18,174 bases of DNA from Alphaproteobacteria bacterium (GTDB lineage Bacteria; Pseudomonadota; Alphaproteobacteria; JAEULC01): the NCBI GenBank assembly GCA_020851015.1, contig JADZDN010000367.1, positions 1 to 18,174 of the forward strand. The letters are read 5' to 3'. Numbering within the stretch: the first letter of the stretch is position 1; every line of letters starts with the position of its first letter. The position numbers and the translations under genes are program-made. This document shows positions 1 through 6,835 of the stretch, one piece after another. The notes beneath the pieces were generated by a model. The model was given only the letters and a program-made list of their open reading frames with translations, did not search any database and was not told the origin of the DNA.

Positions 1-905
1 ACGTGTGGCTCGACGCGCTGACGAACTACATCACCGCGGTCGGCTATCCCGACACCGACTCCGCGATGTTCCGCAAGTTCTGGCCGGCCGACCTGCACAT
101 GGTCGGCAAGGACATCCTGCGCTTCCATGCGGTCTACTGGCCGGCCTTCCTGATGTCGGCGGGGCTGGCGCCGCCCCGGCGCGTCTTCGCGCATGGCTGG
201 TGGACCAACGAGGGCCAGAAGATATCGAAGTCGATCGGCAACATCATCGACCCCTTGAAGCTGATCGAGACCTACGGGCTCGACCAGACCCGCTATTTCC
301 TGATGCGCGAGGTGCCATTCGGCAACGATGGCGACTTCTCGCACACGGCGATGATCGGCCGCATCAACGCCGAGCTGGCCAACGGGCTGGGCAACCTGGC
401 CCAGCGCACGCTGACCTTCATCAACAAGAACGCCGGCGCCGCGGTGCCGGCGCCCGGCGCGCTTGTGGATGCCGACAAGACGATGCTGGCGGCCGCGCAC
501 GCCCTGCTGCCGGCGATGCGCGCGGCCATCGAGCTGCAGGAGCTGCACAAGGCGCTGGCGGACTGGATGGACGTCGTGGTCCAAGCGAACCAGTACATCG
601 ACGCCCAGGCGCCCTGGACCCTGCGCACGAGCGATCCCAAGCGCATGGAGACGGTGCTCTACGTGCTGGCCGAGGTGCTGCGCCATCTGGGCGCGCTGAT
701 CCAGCCCTTCATGCCGGACTCGGCCGCGAAGCTGCTCGACCAGCTCGGCGTCGCCGGACCCGAGCGCGCCTTCGCGCGGCTGGGCGAGGCGGGGGCCTTG
801 AAGCCGGGGACGGCGCTGCCGGCGCCGCAGGGGATCTTTCCGCGCTTCGTCGACCCGGCGGAGGCCGCCGATCCACCCGGCCGCAAGAAGAATGCTGGTC
901 GATAG
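1..905 (+). CDS. metG: Methionyl-tRNA synthetase, C-terminal part (5' end outside window)
   Basis: Class I aminoacyl-tRNA synthetase that charges tRNA-Met in the cytoplasm. Only the last 300 or so codons are present; the frame is open from base 3 and upstream sequence is missing. The visible part begins in the catalytic domain with VWLDALTNY, continues through KDILRFHAVYWPAFL, and carries the ATP-binding KMSKS-type loop as KISKS (residues 73-77 of the fragment), with Ile for Met as is common in this family. The helical anticodon-binding domain follows (ELANGLGNLAQR). The protein ends soon after that domain, so there is no C-terminal EMAP/Trbp111-like tRNA-binding extension, as in the shorter (about 510-residue) bacterial enzymes. 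Its stop codon lies inside tatD, which starts 14 bases earlier, so the two genes are probably translated as one operon. Identity is secure. Confidence 0.96.
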   Translation, partial: VWLDALTNYITAVGYPDTDSAMFRKFWPADLHMVGKDILRFHAVYWPAFLMSAGLAPPRRVFAHGWWTNEGQKISKSIGNIIDPLKLIETYGLDQTRYFLMREVPFGNDGDFSHTAMIGRINAELANGLGNLAQRTLTFINKNAGAAVPAPGALVDADKTMLAAAHALLPAMRAAIELQELHKALADWMDVVVQANQYIDAQAPWTLRTSDPKRMETVLYVLAEVLRHLGALIQPFMPDSAAKLLDQLGVAGPERAFARLGEAGALKPGTALPAPQGIFPRFVDPAEAADPPGRKKNAGR

Positions 906-1677
906 CCACTGCCACCTGGACTTCCCGGACTTCGCCGAGGAACTCGACGCGGTCGTCGATCGCGCGCGCCAGGCAGGCGTCAAGCGCATGGTCACGATCT
1001 GCACCCGCGTCAGCCAGTTCGACAAGGTGCTGGCGGTGGCCGAGCGCTTCGACGATGTGGTCTGCACGGTCGGTGTGCACCCGCACGAAGCGGCAGTCGA
1101 GACCGACGCCGACACCCGCCGCCTCGTGGAGATCGCGCGGCATCCCAAGGTCGTGGGCATCGGCGAATCGGGGCTCGACTATTTCTACGAACACAGTCCG
1201 CGCGACCGCCAGCAGGCCTCGTTCCGCACCCATGTCGCGGCCTCGCGCGAGACGGGGCTGCCGCTGGTGATCCATACCCGCGATGCCGATGACGACATGG
1301 CCGCGATCCTGACGGATGAGATGGGCAGGGGGCGGTTCACGGGGGTGCTGCATTGCTTCAGCTCCAGCCGGCAACTGGCTGATAAGGCTATAGATTTTGG
1401 TTTATACGTTTCCCTGTCCGGGATCGTCACCTTCAAGAAGGCCGACGAGCTGCGCGAAACCGCCAAGGCTCTGCCGCTGGAGCGGCTGCTGGTCGAGACC
1501 GACGCGCCCTATCTGGCGCCCATCCCGATGCGCGGCAAGCGCAACGAGCCGGCCTTCGTCGCCCATACCGCCGCCAAGCTGGCCGAACTGCGCGGAATGG
1601 ACCTGCAAGCCTTCCACCGGCAGACCGGCGAGAATTTCTTCCGCCTGTTCAGCCGCGTGCCGCGCCCGGCGGCGTGA
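892..1677 (+). CDS. tatD: TatD-family metal-dependent hydrolase/DNase
   Basis: Complete 261-residue TatD-type TIM-barrel metalloenzyme. Family members act as metal-dependent 3'-5' exonucleases on DNA or RNA, or as D-aminoacyl-tRNA-type hydrolases; the substrate here is not determined. All expected metal ligands are visible: H6 and H8 (DSHCHLD), E92 (GIGESGLDY), H128 (LVIHTR), H154 (VLHCFS) and D204 (ETDAPYL). The ATG at 892 overlaps the end of metG by 14 bases, and the stop overlaps the next gene's GTG, so metG, tatD and the downstream hydrolase form a tight operon, a neighbourhood common in Alphaproteobacteria. Codons 162-174 (about 1378-1416) are strikingly AT-rich and include the rare ATA and TTA codons, unlike the rest of the gene, although the reading frame is intact. 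Confidence 0.95.
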   Translation: MLVDSHCHLDFPDFAEELDAVVDRARQAGVKRMVTICTRVSQFDKVLAVAERFDDVVCTVGVHPHEAAVETDADTRRLVEIARHPKVVGIGESGLDYFYEHSPRDRQQASFRTHVAASRETGLPLVIHTRDADDDMAAILTDEMGRGRFTGVLHCFSSSRQLADKAIDFGLYVSLSGIVTFKKADELRETAKALPLERLLVETDAPYLAPIPMRGKRNEPAFVAHTAAKLAELRGMDLQAFHRQTGENFFRLFSRVPRPAA

Positions 1678-2459
1678 CCGCGCCGGCCATGCGCGTCACG
1701 ATCCTGGGCTGCGGCGGTTCCAGCGGCGTGCCGCTGATCGGCAATTTCTGGGGCGATTGCGATCCCGCCGAGCCGCGCAACCGGCGCCGCCGCGTGTCGA
1801 TCCTGATCGAGCAGGGCGACACGACCGTGCTGGTCGACGCGTCGCCCGATCTGCGCGAGCAGCTCCTGGCCGCCCGTGTCAACCGGCTGACGGGCGTCGT
1901 CCTGACCCATGCCCATGCCGACCATCTGCATGGAATCGACGATCTCCGGGCCATCAATTTCGCCATGCAGGCGCCGCTGCCGCTCTATGCCACGCCGGCG
2001 ACGCTGGCCGAGGTCGAGACGCGCTTCGGCTATGCGCTGAAGCCGCTGCCGGCGGGCGGCGACTACTACCGGCCGGCCCTGGTGCCGACCCCGGTCGACT
2101 CCGCCGCGTTCCAGGTCGGCGAGGTCGCGTTCCAGTGCTTCGAGCAGGACCACGGCATCGGCGGCACGACGCTGGGGCTGCGGTTCGGCGCGATGGCGTA
2201 CTCGACCGACGTGGTGCGGCTGCCACCGGCCGCGTTCGAGGTGCTGGCCGGCGTCGAAACCTGGATCGTGGACTGCCTGCGCCCGGCGCCGCATCCGACC
2301 CACGCGCATTTCGACCGGACGATGGAATGGATCGCGCGGATCAAGCCGCGCCGCGCCGTGCTGACCCATATGGGCCACCTGATGGACTATCGCCGCGTGG
2401 CCGCGCGCTGCCCGCCAGGCGTCGAGCCGGGCTATGACGGGATGGTGCTCGAAGCATAG
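1674..2459 (+). CDS. MBL-fold metallohydrolase, PhnP-like
   Basis: A 261-residue metallo-beta-lactamase-fold hydrolase. The zinc-binding motif HAHADH is at residues 79-84 after a typical N-terminal strand (ILGCGGSSGVP). Later ligands fit H151-type (QDHGIGG), D of YSTDVV, and the C-terminal H of THMGH. The GGSSGVP start and the spacing resemble PhnP-type phosphodiesterases and the uncharacterised hydrolases that follow tatD in many alphaproteobacteria. No phn genes are nearby, so a role in phosphonate use is not supported. The GTG at 1674 overlaps the tatD stop by four bases (GTGA), the usual coupling arrangement; an ATG at 1689 is the alternative start and would remove only five residues. It is the last gene of the metG operon and lies immediately before the putative dif site. 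Confidence 0.9.
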   Translation: MTAPAMRVTILGCGGSSGVPLIGNFWGDCDPAEPRNRRRRVSILIEQGDTTVLVDASPDLREQLLAARVNRLTGVVLTHAHADHLHGIDDLRAINFAMQAPLPLYATPATLAEVETRFGYALKPLPAGGDYYRPALVPTPVDSAAFQVGEVAFQCFEQDHGIGGTTLGLRFGAMAYSTDVVRLPPAAFEVLAGVETWIVDCLRPAPHPTHAHFDRTMEWIARIKPRRAVLTHMGHLMDYRRVAARCPPGVEPGYDGMVLEA

Positions 2460-2707
2460 CGTTCCGTGGGTCCGCGAATGCCCGCTACCGCCGGCCCCCT
2501 GGGCATGGTCCATATTTTCCATAATATACATTATACGACTTGCGGTGGGCGCGGGTGTCGGCCAGACCGCAGACGCGGCGGTTGCCCTTGGCCCTCTGCC
2601 CTCGGCCCTCGCGGCCCCCGTCGTTGCTGCCGCGGGAGTCACGGGAAGCACGCCCACCGAAACACCCGGCCGGCGCGCTCGTCCGCAGTCGCGCAAGACA
2701 CATGATG
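2460..2707. other. Intergenic gap holding dif
   Basis: A 248-base gene-free stretch between the end of the metG operon and the end of the small convergent gene that follows. Apart from the dif-like site near its left end it holds only GC-rich sequence with short, imperfect GGCCCT-type repeats (about 2588-2625). No convincing reading frame, tRNA or terminator hairpin was seen. Confidence 0.6.
2514..2541 (-). other. dif: Putative chromosome dimer resolution site dif (XerC/XerD target)
   Basis: Read on the minus strand, the 28 bases split into an 11-base XerC-type arm (AAGTCGTATAA), a 6-base central region (TGTATA) and an 11-base XerD-type arm (TTATGGAAAAT). From memory of the E. coli dif sequence, the central region is identical, the XerD arm matches at 9 of 11 positions and the XerC arm at 6 of 11, mostly the inner bases. 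The site is a conspicuous AT-rich island in GC-rich DNA and lies in a gene-free gap, as dif sites do. It occurs once in this window. No xerC or xerD gene is present here, and none is expected to be adjacent. Confidence 0.85.
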
Positions 2708-3076
2708 CTACCGGCTGTAGCTTGCACGCTCGGCGCGGAACTGTTCGAGCACCTGGCCGGCCTGGGCATAGAGTTCAACCGCCCGGCCACCTTCGCCGTA
2801 CGCGCAATAGCGCCGGGCCGTGGCCAGCGTCGCCAGCACGCTGGACGCCACCACCGTGGCGCGTTGATCGGTGCGTTCCAGAAGCGGCTTCAGCCCGTCG
2901 ACCGCTGCCCGATCGGCCGCGTGGCACGATTCGGTCGCGATGGCGCGAGCGTCGTCGTGCATGGGAAGAAACCTCGGCGCCGCCAGGATGAATCCGAGCG
3001 TTACGCCGCTCGCCAGCAAGATCATGGCGCTGCCGACGGCGTGCTGGCGCAAACGTATCGTGTTCGAACGATCCAT
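2708..3076 (-). CDS. Hypothetical small membrane-anchored protein
   Basis: A 122-residue protein of no recognised family. The start at 3076 is chosen because GGAGG lies six bases upstream of the ATG and because the sequence before it has no protein-like character, although the frame stays open further upstream. Residues 1-13 are short and basic, followed by one hydrophobic segment at about 14-36 (a signal anchor or uncleaved signal peptide). A mostly helical, alanine-rich, charged domain follows, with two cysteines (C51, C91). The topology suggests a soluble domain in the periplasm. It is transcribed divergently from mazG across a 126-base gap and convergently towards the metG operon, with the dif-like site in between. 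Function cannot be inferred. Confidence 0.72.
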   Translation of the reverse strand: MDRSNTIRLRQHAVGSAMILLASGVTLGFILAAPRFLPMHDDARAIATESCHAADRAAVDGLKPLLERTDQRATVVASSVLATLATARRYCAYGEGGRAVELYAQAGQVLEQFRAERASYSR

Positions 3077-3124
3077 GTTCCACCTCCAGTTTCCGAACCG
3101 GGCTCGTTTGTTTTTGGCCCGATG

Positions 3125-3150
3125 CACAGCAGCATGGCCTGGGTGCTGTG
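3125..3150. promoter_or_regulatory. Inverted repeat in the divergent region before mazG
   Basis: CACAGCA at 3125-3131 is repeated inverted as TGCTGTG at 3144-3150 with a 12-base spacer. It lies between the divergent starts of the small membrane protein and mazG, so it could be an operator or an RNA hairpin. No clear -35/-10 pair was identified beside it, so this is a tentative call. Confidence 0.25.
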
Positions 3151-3202
3151 ACGGCCCTATGAAGCGGTTCACACACGGCGTTCGATGTGACAGGCTCGCT
3201 CC

Positions 3203-4030
3203 ATGCCCGACGACCGCGAGAAACAAAGCGCAGAGCGCCCGATCGACCGGCTGATCGCGATCATGGCCCGCCTGCGCGCCCCCCAAGGCGGATGCCCTTG
3301 GGACCTGGAGCAGAGCTTCGCCACCATCGCGCCCTACACGATCGAGGAGGCGTACGAGGTGGCCGACGCGATCCAGCGGGGCGACATGACGGCGCTGCGC
3401 GAGGAACTGGGCGACCTGCTGCTGCAGGTCGTCTACCACGCGCGCATGGCCGAGGAGGAAGGCCGCTTCGATTTCGACGCGGTGGCGACCGCGATCGCCG
3501 ACAAGATGGTGGCGCGCCACCCGCATGTCTTCGGCGGGGCCGAGATCGACGGCGCCGCCGCGCAGACCCGCATGTGGGAGGAGTTCAAGGCCCGCGAGCG
3601 CGCCGCCAAGGCGAAAGCCAGCGCCACGCCGCCCTCGGTGCTCGACGACGTGCCGCTGGCGCTCCCTGCCCTGCTGCGTGCGGAAAAACTGCAGAAGCGC
3701 GCGGCGCGCGTGGGCTTCGACTGGCCCGAGGCGCGCCAGGTGCTGGACAAGATCGAGGAGGAGATTGGCGAGTTGCGCGCCGAGCTAGACCAGGGAGCGC
3801 CGCCCGCGCGCGTCGAGGACGAGATCGGCGACTTGCTGTTCGCGCTGGCCAATCTGGCGCGGCACCTGAAGGTCGATCCCGAGACCGCGCTGCGCGGCTG
3901 CAACGCCAAGTTCGAGCGGCGCTTCCATGCGATCGAGCGCGCGCTGGCGGCCGAGGACCGCAGTCCGAAGGACGCGAGCCTCGAGGAGATGGAAGCGCTT
4001 TGGATCGAAGCGAAGCATCGCGAAGGCTGA
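3203..4030 (+). CDS. mazG: Nucleoside triphosphate pyrophosphohydrolase MazG
   Basis: Complete 275-residue MazG, which hydrolyses (d)NTPs to NMP and pyrophosphate and is linked to pool cleansing and the stringent response. It has the duplicated architecture of the E. coli-type protein. The N-terminal half carries the signature CPWDLEQ (31-37) and the Mg-binding EEAYE (48-52) plus EELGD (67-71). The C-terminal half repeats the pattern with EEEIGELRAEL and VEDEIGDLLFAL, and ends with the family-typical NAKFERRF segment. In many Rhodospirillales mazG follows hfq-hflX; here those genes are about 12 kb away on the other strand, so the ancestral block has been split and one part inverted. The Shine-Dalgarno is weak. 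A GC-rich hairpin-capable stretch (GGGGTC...GACCCC, 4081-4104) follows the gene but lacks a T-tract. Confidence 0.95.
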   Translation: MPDDREKQSAERPIDRLIAIMARLRAPQGGCPWDLEQSFATIAPYTIEEAYEVADAIQRGDMTALREELGDLLLQVVYHARMAEEEGRFDFDAVATAIADKMVARHPHVFGGAEIDGAAAQTRMWEEFKARERAAKAKASATPPSVLDDVPLALPALLRAEKLQKRAARVGFDWPEARQVLDKIEEEIGELRAELDQGAPPARVEDEIGDLLFALANLARHLKVDPETALRGCNAKFERRFHAIERALAAEDRSPKDASLEEMEALWIEAKHREG

Positions 4031-4159
4031 TCGCGGCGCTGGCGTTCCGTTCCGCGCGATCGCGTGTTGCGTTGCGATATGGGGTCCGGAGTCCTCTTGA
4101 CCCCGCCCGCGCGCGGGACGACTTTCATGGCTTGGTGATCTAGCGACGGGAGAGCGACG

Positions 4160-4930
4160 ATGGCGGTGGCGATGGTTGCGTCCGGCAAGGGCGGGCTCAA
4201 GGGCAAGGTATCCGATGCCGAGTGGCGCACGCGCGAGGACTTGGCTGCCTTCTATCGGCTGGTCGCGCACTACCGCATGACCGACCGCACCGAGACGCAC
4301 ATCTCGGCGGCGGTGCCGGACCAGCCGGGCACGTTCCTCATCAATCCGCACGGGATGATGTTCCACGAGGTCACCGCCTCGACCCTCATCAAGATCGACC
4401 TCGACGGCAACGTGCTGCTCGACGTGGGATGGCCGGTGAACAAGGCCGGCTTCATCATTCATTCCGCGATCCATGCGGCGCGATCCGACGTGAAATGCGT
4501 GGCGCATACGCACACCCGCGCGGGCATCGCGGTCTCGGCCATGAAATGCGGCCTGCTGCCGATCTCGCAGCATTCGCTGCGCTTCTACAACCGCATCGGC
4601 TACCACGATTTCGAAGGCCTTGCCGTCAACCCCGAGGAACGCAACCGCCTGGCGCGCGACCTGGGGCCGCACAAAGCGCTGATCCTGCGCAATCACGGAC
4701 TGATCGCCGCGGGCGCGAGCGTGGCCGAGGCGTTCAACGTGCTGGTCTACCTGGAGCGCTGCTGCGAATCGCAGGTCGACGCCATGGCGGCGCGGACCGA
4801 CCTGATCTTCCCGCCGCCCGAGGTATGCGAGCGGACGGCCAAGCAATATGATGTCGAACTGGTGCCCGAGCGCGACTGGAAGGCGCATCGGCGCCTGCTC
4901 GACGGGCTGGACCCGAGCTACGCGAGCTGA
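4160..4930 (+). CDS. Class II aldolase/adducin-family protein
   Basis: A 256-residue member of the class II aldolase/adducin N-terminal family, whose enzymes use a zinc ion to cleave or epimerise phospho-sugars (fuculose-1-P aldolase, ribulose-5-P 4-epimerase) or remain uncharacterised. The zinc-binding pair HTHTRAG is at about residues 115-121 and the third ligand is in LRNHGLIAAG. The N-terminal TETHISAAVPD resembles the family's substrate phosphate loop. The start is supported by GGGAGA about seven bases upstream; an ATG four codons on is an alternative. It stands alone between mazG and a palindromic repeat. The substrate cannot be told from sequence; the long type seen here is often annotated simply as aldolase II. 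It ends convergently with the downstream dehydrogenase. Confidence 0.88.
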   Translation: MAVAMVASGKGGLKGKVSDAEWRTREDLAAFYRLVAHYRMTDRTETHISAAVPDQPGTFLINPHGMMFHEVTASTLIKIDLDGNVLLDVGWPVNKAGFIIHSAIHAARSDVKCVAHTHTRAGIAVSAMKCGLLPISQHSLRFYNRIGYHDFEGLAVNPEERNRLARDLGPHKALILRNHGLIAAGASVAEAFNVLVYLERCCESQVDAMAARTDLIFPPPEVCERTAKQYDVELVPERDWKAHRRLLDGLDPSYAS

Positions 4931-4946
4931 CGGCCGCCGCCTCTTA

Positions 4947-5237
4947 CGTCATGCCCGGGCTTGTCCCACGGCTGTCCGGCTCGCGAACCGCCGCCGAGTA
5001 GATTTCGTGTGTGGTCCCCCCTCCCCTTGCGGGAGGGGGATAGGGGGAGGGCGCATCGCGAGGCCGCGCGCCCTCGCGCTTACCCCGCCCCCCAACCCCC
5101 TCCCGCAAGGGGAGGGGGGACCCAAGGTTTGCGTCCCGGCATCGCGCGCATTGAATCAAATGCCCAATCGACGTCGGCTTCCGTGTAGGTCGTCAAACAT
5201 ACCACCGGACAGCCGTGGGCTTGACCCGGCCATGACG
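4947..5237. repeat. Outer inverted repeat of a nested palindromic element
   Basis: A 31-base left arm (4947-4977, beginning CGTCATGCCCGGGCTTG) pairs with a 31-base right arm (5207-5237, beginning GGACAGCCGTGGGC), with a few mismatches in the middle of the arms. The CGTCATGCCCGGGCTTG-like end is typical of intergenic repeats in alphaproteobacterial genomes. The arms enclose a second, independent palindrome (5013-5122). The whole gap of about 340 bases between the two convergent genes is filled by this composite and contains no gene. Confidence 0.75.
5013..5122. repeat. Perfect 27-bp inverted repeat, CCCCTCCC type, inner element
   Basis: Arms at 5013-5039 and 5096-5122 are perfect reverse complements over 27 bases (left arm begins GGTCCCCCCTCCCCTTGC) around a 56-base loop that is itself partly self-complementary. 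It belongs to the same family as the copy at 12924-13034. Lying between convergent genes, the RNA hairpin could act as a bidirectional transcription barrier, but there is no poly-T tail. Confidence 0.85.
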
Positions 5238-5267
5238 AAGTGAAAGAAGGGCCGGGGGCCCTCCCCC

Positions 5268-6143
5268 TCAATCCTTCATCAGCAGATGGATCAGGCTGGA
5301 CGTGTCCCAGCGGTTGCCGCCGCGCGCCTGGACCTGGGCGTAGAACTGGTCGATCAGCGCCGTGCCGGGCAGGCGGGCCTTGTTGCGCTTGGCCTCGGCC
5401 AGGCAGATCGCCAGGTCCTTGCGCATCCAGTCTACCGCGAAGCCGAACTCGAACTTGCCCTGGGTCATCGTCTTCCAGCGGTTCTCCATCTGCCAGGACT
5501 GCGCCGCGCCCTTGGAGATGGTGGTCAGCACCTTGTCGGTATCCAGCCCCGCCTTCATCGCGAAATTGACCGCCTCGGACAGGCCCTGGACCAGGCCCGC
5601 GATGCAGATCTGGTTGACCATCTTGGTGAGCTGGCCCGAGCCCGCCGGCCCCATATGGGTGCAGGCCTTGGCATAGACCTTCATCGCCGGCTCGGCCGCC
5701 GCGTAGGTCGCCGCCTCGCCGCCGACCATGATCGTGAGCTGCCCGTTCTCGGCCCCGGCCTGGCCGCCGGAGACGGGCGCGTCGAGGAAGCCGAACCCGG
5801 CCTTCTTCGCCGCCGCTTCGAGCTCGCGCGCGACCTCGGCCGAGGCCGTGGTGTGGTCGACCAGGATCGCGCCCTTCTTCATGCCGGCCAGCGCCCCGTC
5901 CGCGCCCAGCGCCACGGCGCGCAGGTCGTCGTCGTTACCCACGCACATGAAGACGATGTCGGAGCCCGCCGCCGCCTTGGCCGGCGTGGGCGCCGCGACG
6001 CCGCCATGCTTCTTGGTCCAGTCGCCCGACTTGGCGGCGGTTCGGTTGTAAACCGTCACCTTGTGCCCGGCCTTGGCCAAATGCCCGGCCATCGGAAATC
6101 CCATCACCCCCAGGCCCAGAAACGCCACGGTCTTGCCGGTCAT
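5268..6143 (-). CDS. NAD(P)-dependent beta-hydroxyacid dehydrogenase (3-hydroxyisobutyrate dehydrogenase family)
   Basis: Complete 291-residue enzyme of the family that includes 3-hydroxyisobutyrate dehydrogenase, tartronate semialdehyde reductase (GarR) and sulfolactaldehyde reductase; all interconvert a beta-hydroxyacid and an aldehyde with NAD(P). Visible features are the Rossmann signature FLGLGVMGFPMAGHL (8-22), the substrate-loop signature DAPVSGG (121-127), the catalytic lysine K174 with N178 (GQLTKMVNQ), and the C-terminal KDLAICLAEA helix. The ATG at 6143 matches the family N-terminus and has a purine-rich GGGGAAAG upstream; a longer open frame upstream is not protein-like. The gene appears monocistronic, with its own promoter candidate. 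Which substrate it uses is open. Its neighbours are not valine or glyoxylate genes, so a role with the aldehyde chemistry further right is possible but unsupported. Confidence 0.9.
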   Translation of the reverse strand: MTGKTVAFLGLGVMGFPMAGHLAKAGHKVTVYNRTAAKSGDWTKKHGGVAAPTPAKAAAGSDIVFMCVGNDDDLRAVALGADGALAGMKKGAILVDHTTASAEVARELEAAAKKAGFGFLDAPVSGGQAGAENGQLTIMVGGEAATYAAAEPAMKVYAKACTHMGPAGSGQLTKMVNQICIAGLVQGLSEAVNFAMKAGLDTDKVLTTISKGAAQSWQMENRWKTMTQGKFEFGFAVDWMRKDLAICLAEAKRNKARLPGTALIDQFYAQVQARGGNRWDTSSLIHLLMKD

Positions 6144-6188
6144 CGACTTTCCCCTTCTCTCCCGACGTCGGACATGCGAAGGGCGCGG

Positions 6189-6217
6189 ATCATAAGGGCG
6201 CGTCCGGGCGCGGGCAA
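6189..6217 (-). promoter_or_regulatory. Sigma70-type promoter for the beta-hydroxyacid dehydrogenase
   Basis: On the minus strand TTGCCC (6217-6212) and TATGAT (6194-6189) are separated by exactly 17 bases. This would start transcription about 40 bases before the ATG at 6143. Matches to the consensus are 4 of 6 and 5 of 6. Not proven. Confidence 0.45.
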
Positions 6218-6366
6218 CGCGCTCGCCGGGGCGGGATGTGGCGATCACCCGTGGCGATGTCCCTGGCCGTCCGGCGGGCCGGCGGGAACGCCAGCGTCCA
6301 GCGTCCGTTGAGTTAGCATGGAAAACCGGAGATTCTCGGTTAACGGCAGCCAATCTTCATAAACAG

Positions 6367-6395
6367 TTGACCTAGTTTAATAAAATCCTTACCAT
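6367..6395 (+). promoter_or_regulatory. Candidate promoter in AT-rich island before the small protein gene
   Basis: TTGACC (6367-6372) is followed after 17 bases by TACCAT (6390-6395), about 38 bases before the ATG at 6434. The surrounding stretch (about 6310-6410) is unusually AT-rich for this DNA and includes a GTTAAC (6339-6344) and a TTTAATAAAATCCTTACC segment that loosely recalls CtrA boxes. The -10 match is only 4 of 6. Confidence 0.4.
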
Positions 6396-6433
6396 TCTCA
6401 CGAATTTGGCGAACCGCCAGGGAGCCGATTTCG

Positions 6434-6832
6434 ATGCGCGTGCCAGGCCCCGGATCAAGCGTCGCGGTGATTCCGCCCCGTCAAGGGCGGGCGACGGAGT
6501 CCGGGCCTATCGCGGTCGAGGCGGCTTGGCGGACCGCGCAAACCCAGGCCGACCCGTCGGCGGCTTTCGGAACACGGCGTTATCCGTTCATCCGTGCCGA
6601 GCCGGTGGGGCGCGCCGATCGAAGCGGGGCGGCATCCGCCAGCGACGCGCAGGACCGCCCGGCCGAGGCTCGGCCCCAGAGCCCCTTCCTGGCCCAGTTC
6701 ATCGCCCAGGAACGCCTGGGCGACGGGCTTACCCTCAGCAAGGCCGAGGACGGCACCAGCGCCTATCGCCGCCGCGCGGACGCTCCGTTGGTCGCCATCC
6801 GCGCCGGCGCGAATATCGACGTCGCGGCCTGA
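6434..6832 (+). CDS. Hypothetical small protein with C-terminal FLAQFIAQE motif
   Basis: A 132-residue protein with no domain that can be named. The first 80 residues are low in predicted structure and rich in Ala, Arg, Pro and Gly. A more ordered segment follows: [11 protein letters not shown] (83-93), then a polar stretch ending [22 protein letters not shown]. No signal peptide or membrane segment is visible. The ATG is preceded by GGGAG with a usable spacing and by an AT-rich promoter-like region, and codon third positions are strongly G/C in the second half, which supports a real gene. The stop lies three bases from the end of the GMC oxidoreductase remnant on the opposite strand, so the C-terminus may be close to an old deletion junction. 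Confidence 0.65.
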   Translation: MRVPGPGSSVAVIPPRQGRATESGPIAVEAAWRTAQTQADPSAAFGTRRYPFIRAEPVGRADRSGAASASDAQDRPAEARPQSPFLAQFIAQERLGDGLTLSKAEDGTSAYRRRADAPLVAIRAGANIDVAA

Positions 6833-6835
6833 CCC

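Noticed and set aside
2514..2541. loxP-like site
   Set aside because: It shares the TATAATGTAT core with loxP, but the arms are not the 13-base Cre inverted repeats; the XerC/XerD layout fits.
2508..2545. AT-rich TATAAT-like stretch as a promoter
   Set aside because: It can be read as a -10 box, but the symmetric arms and central hexamer fit dif far better, and no gene starts properly behind it.
709..2696. Long open frames antisense to tatD and the hydrolase
   Set aside because: Arg/Ala/Gly-rich shadows of GC-rich genes with no family motifs.
4081..4117. GC-rich hairpins after mazG as a rho-independent terminator
   Set aside because: GGGGTC/GACCCC and CCCGCGCGCGGG can pair, but no run of T follows.
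5013..5122. GGGGAGGG sequences as KOPS (FtsK-orienting) motifs
   Set aside because: They match GGGNAGGG but occur on both strands within a palindrome, so they give no direction, and the alphaproteobacterial KOPS sequence may differ.
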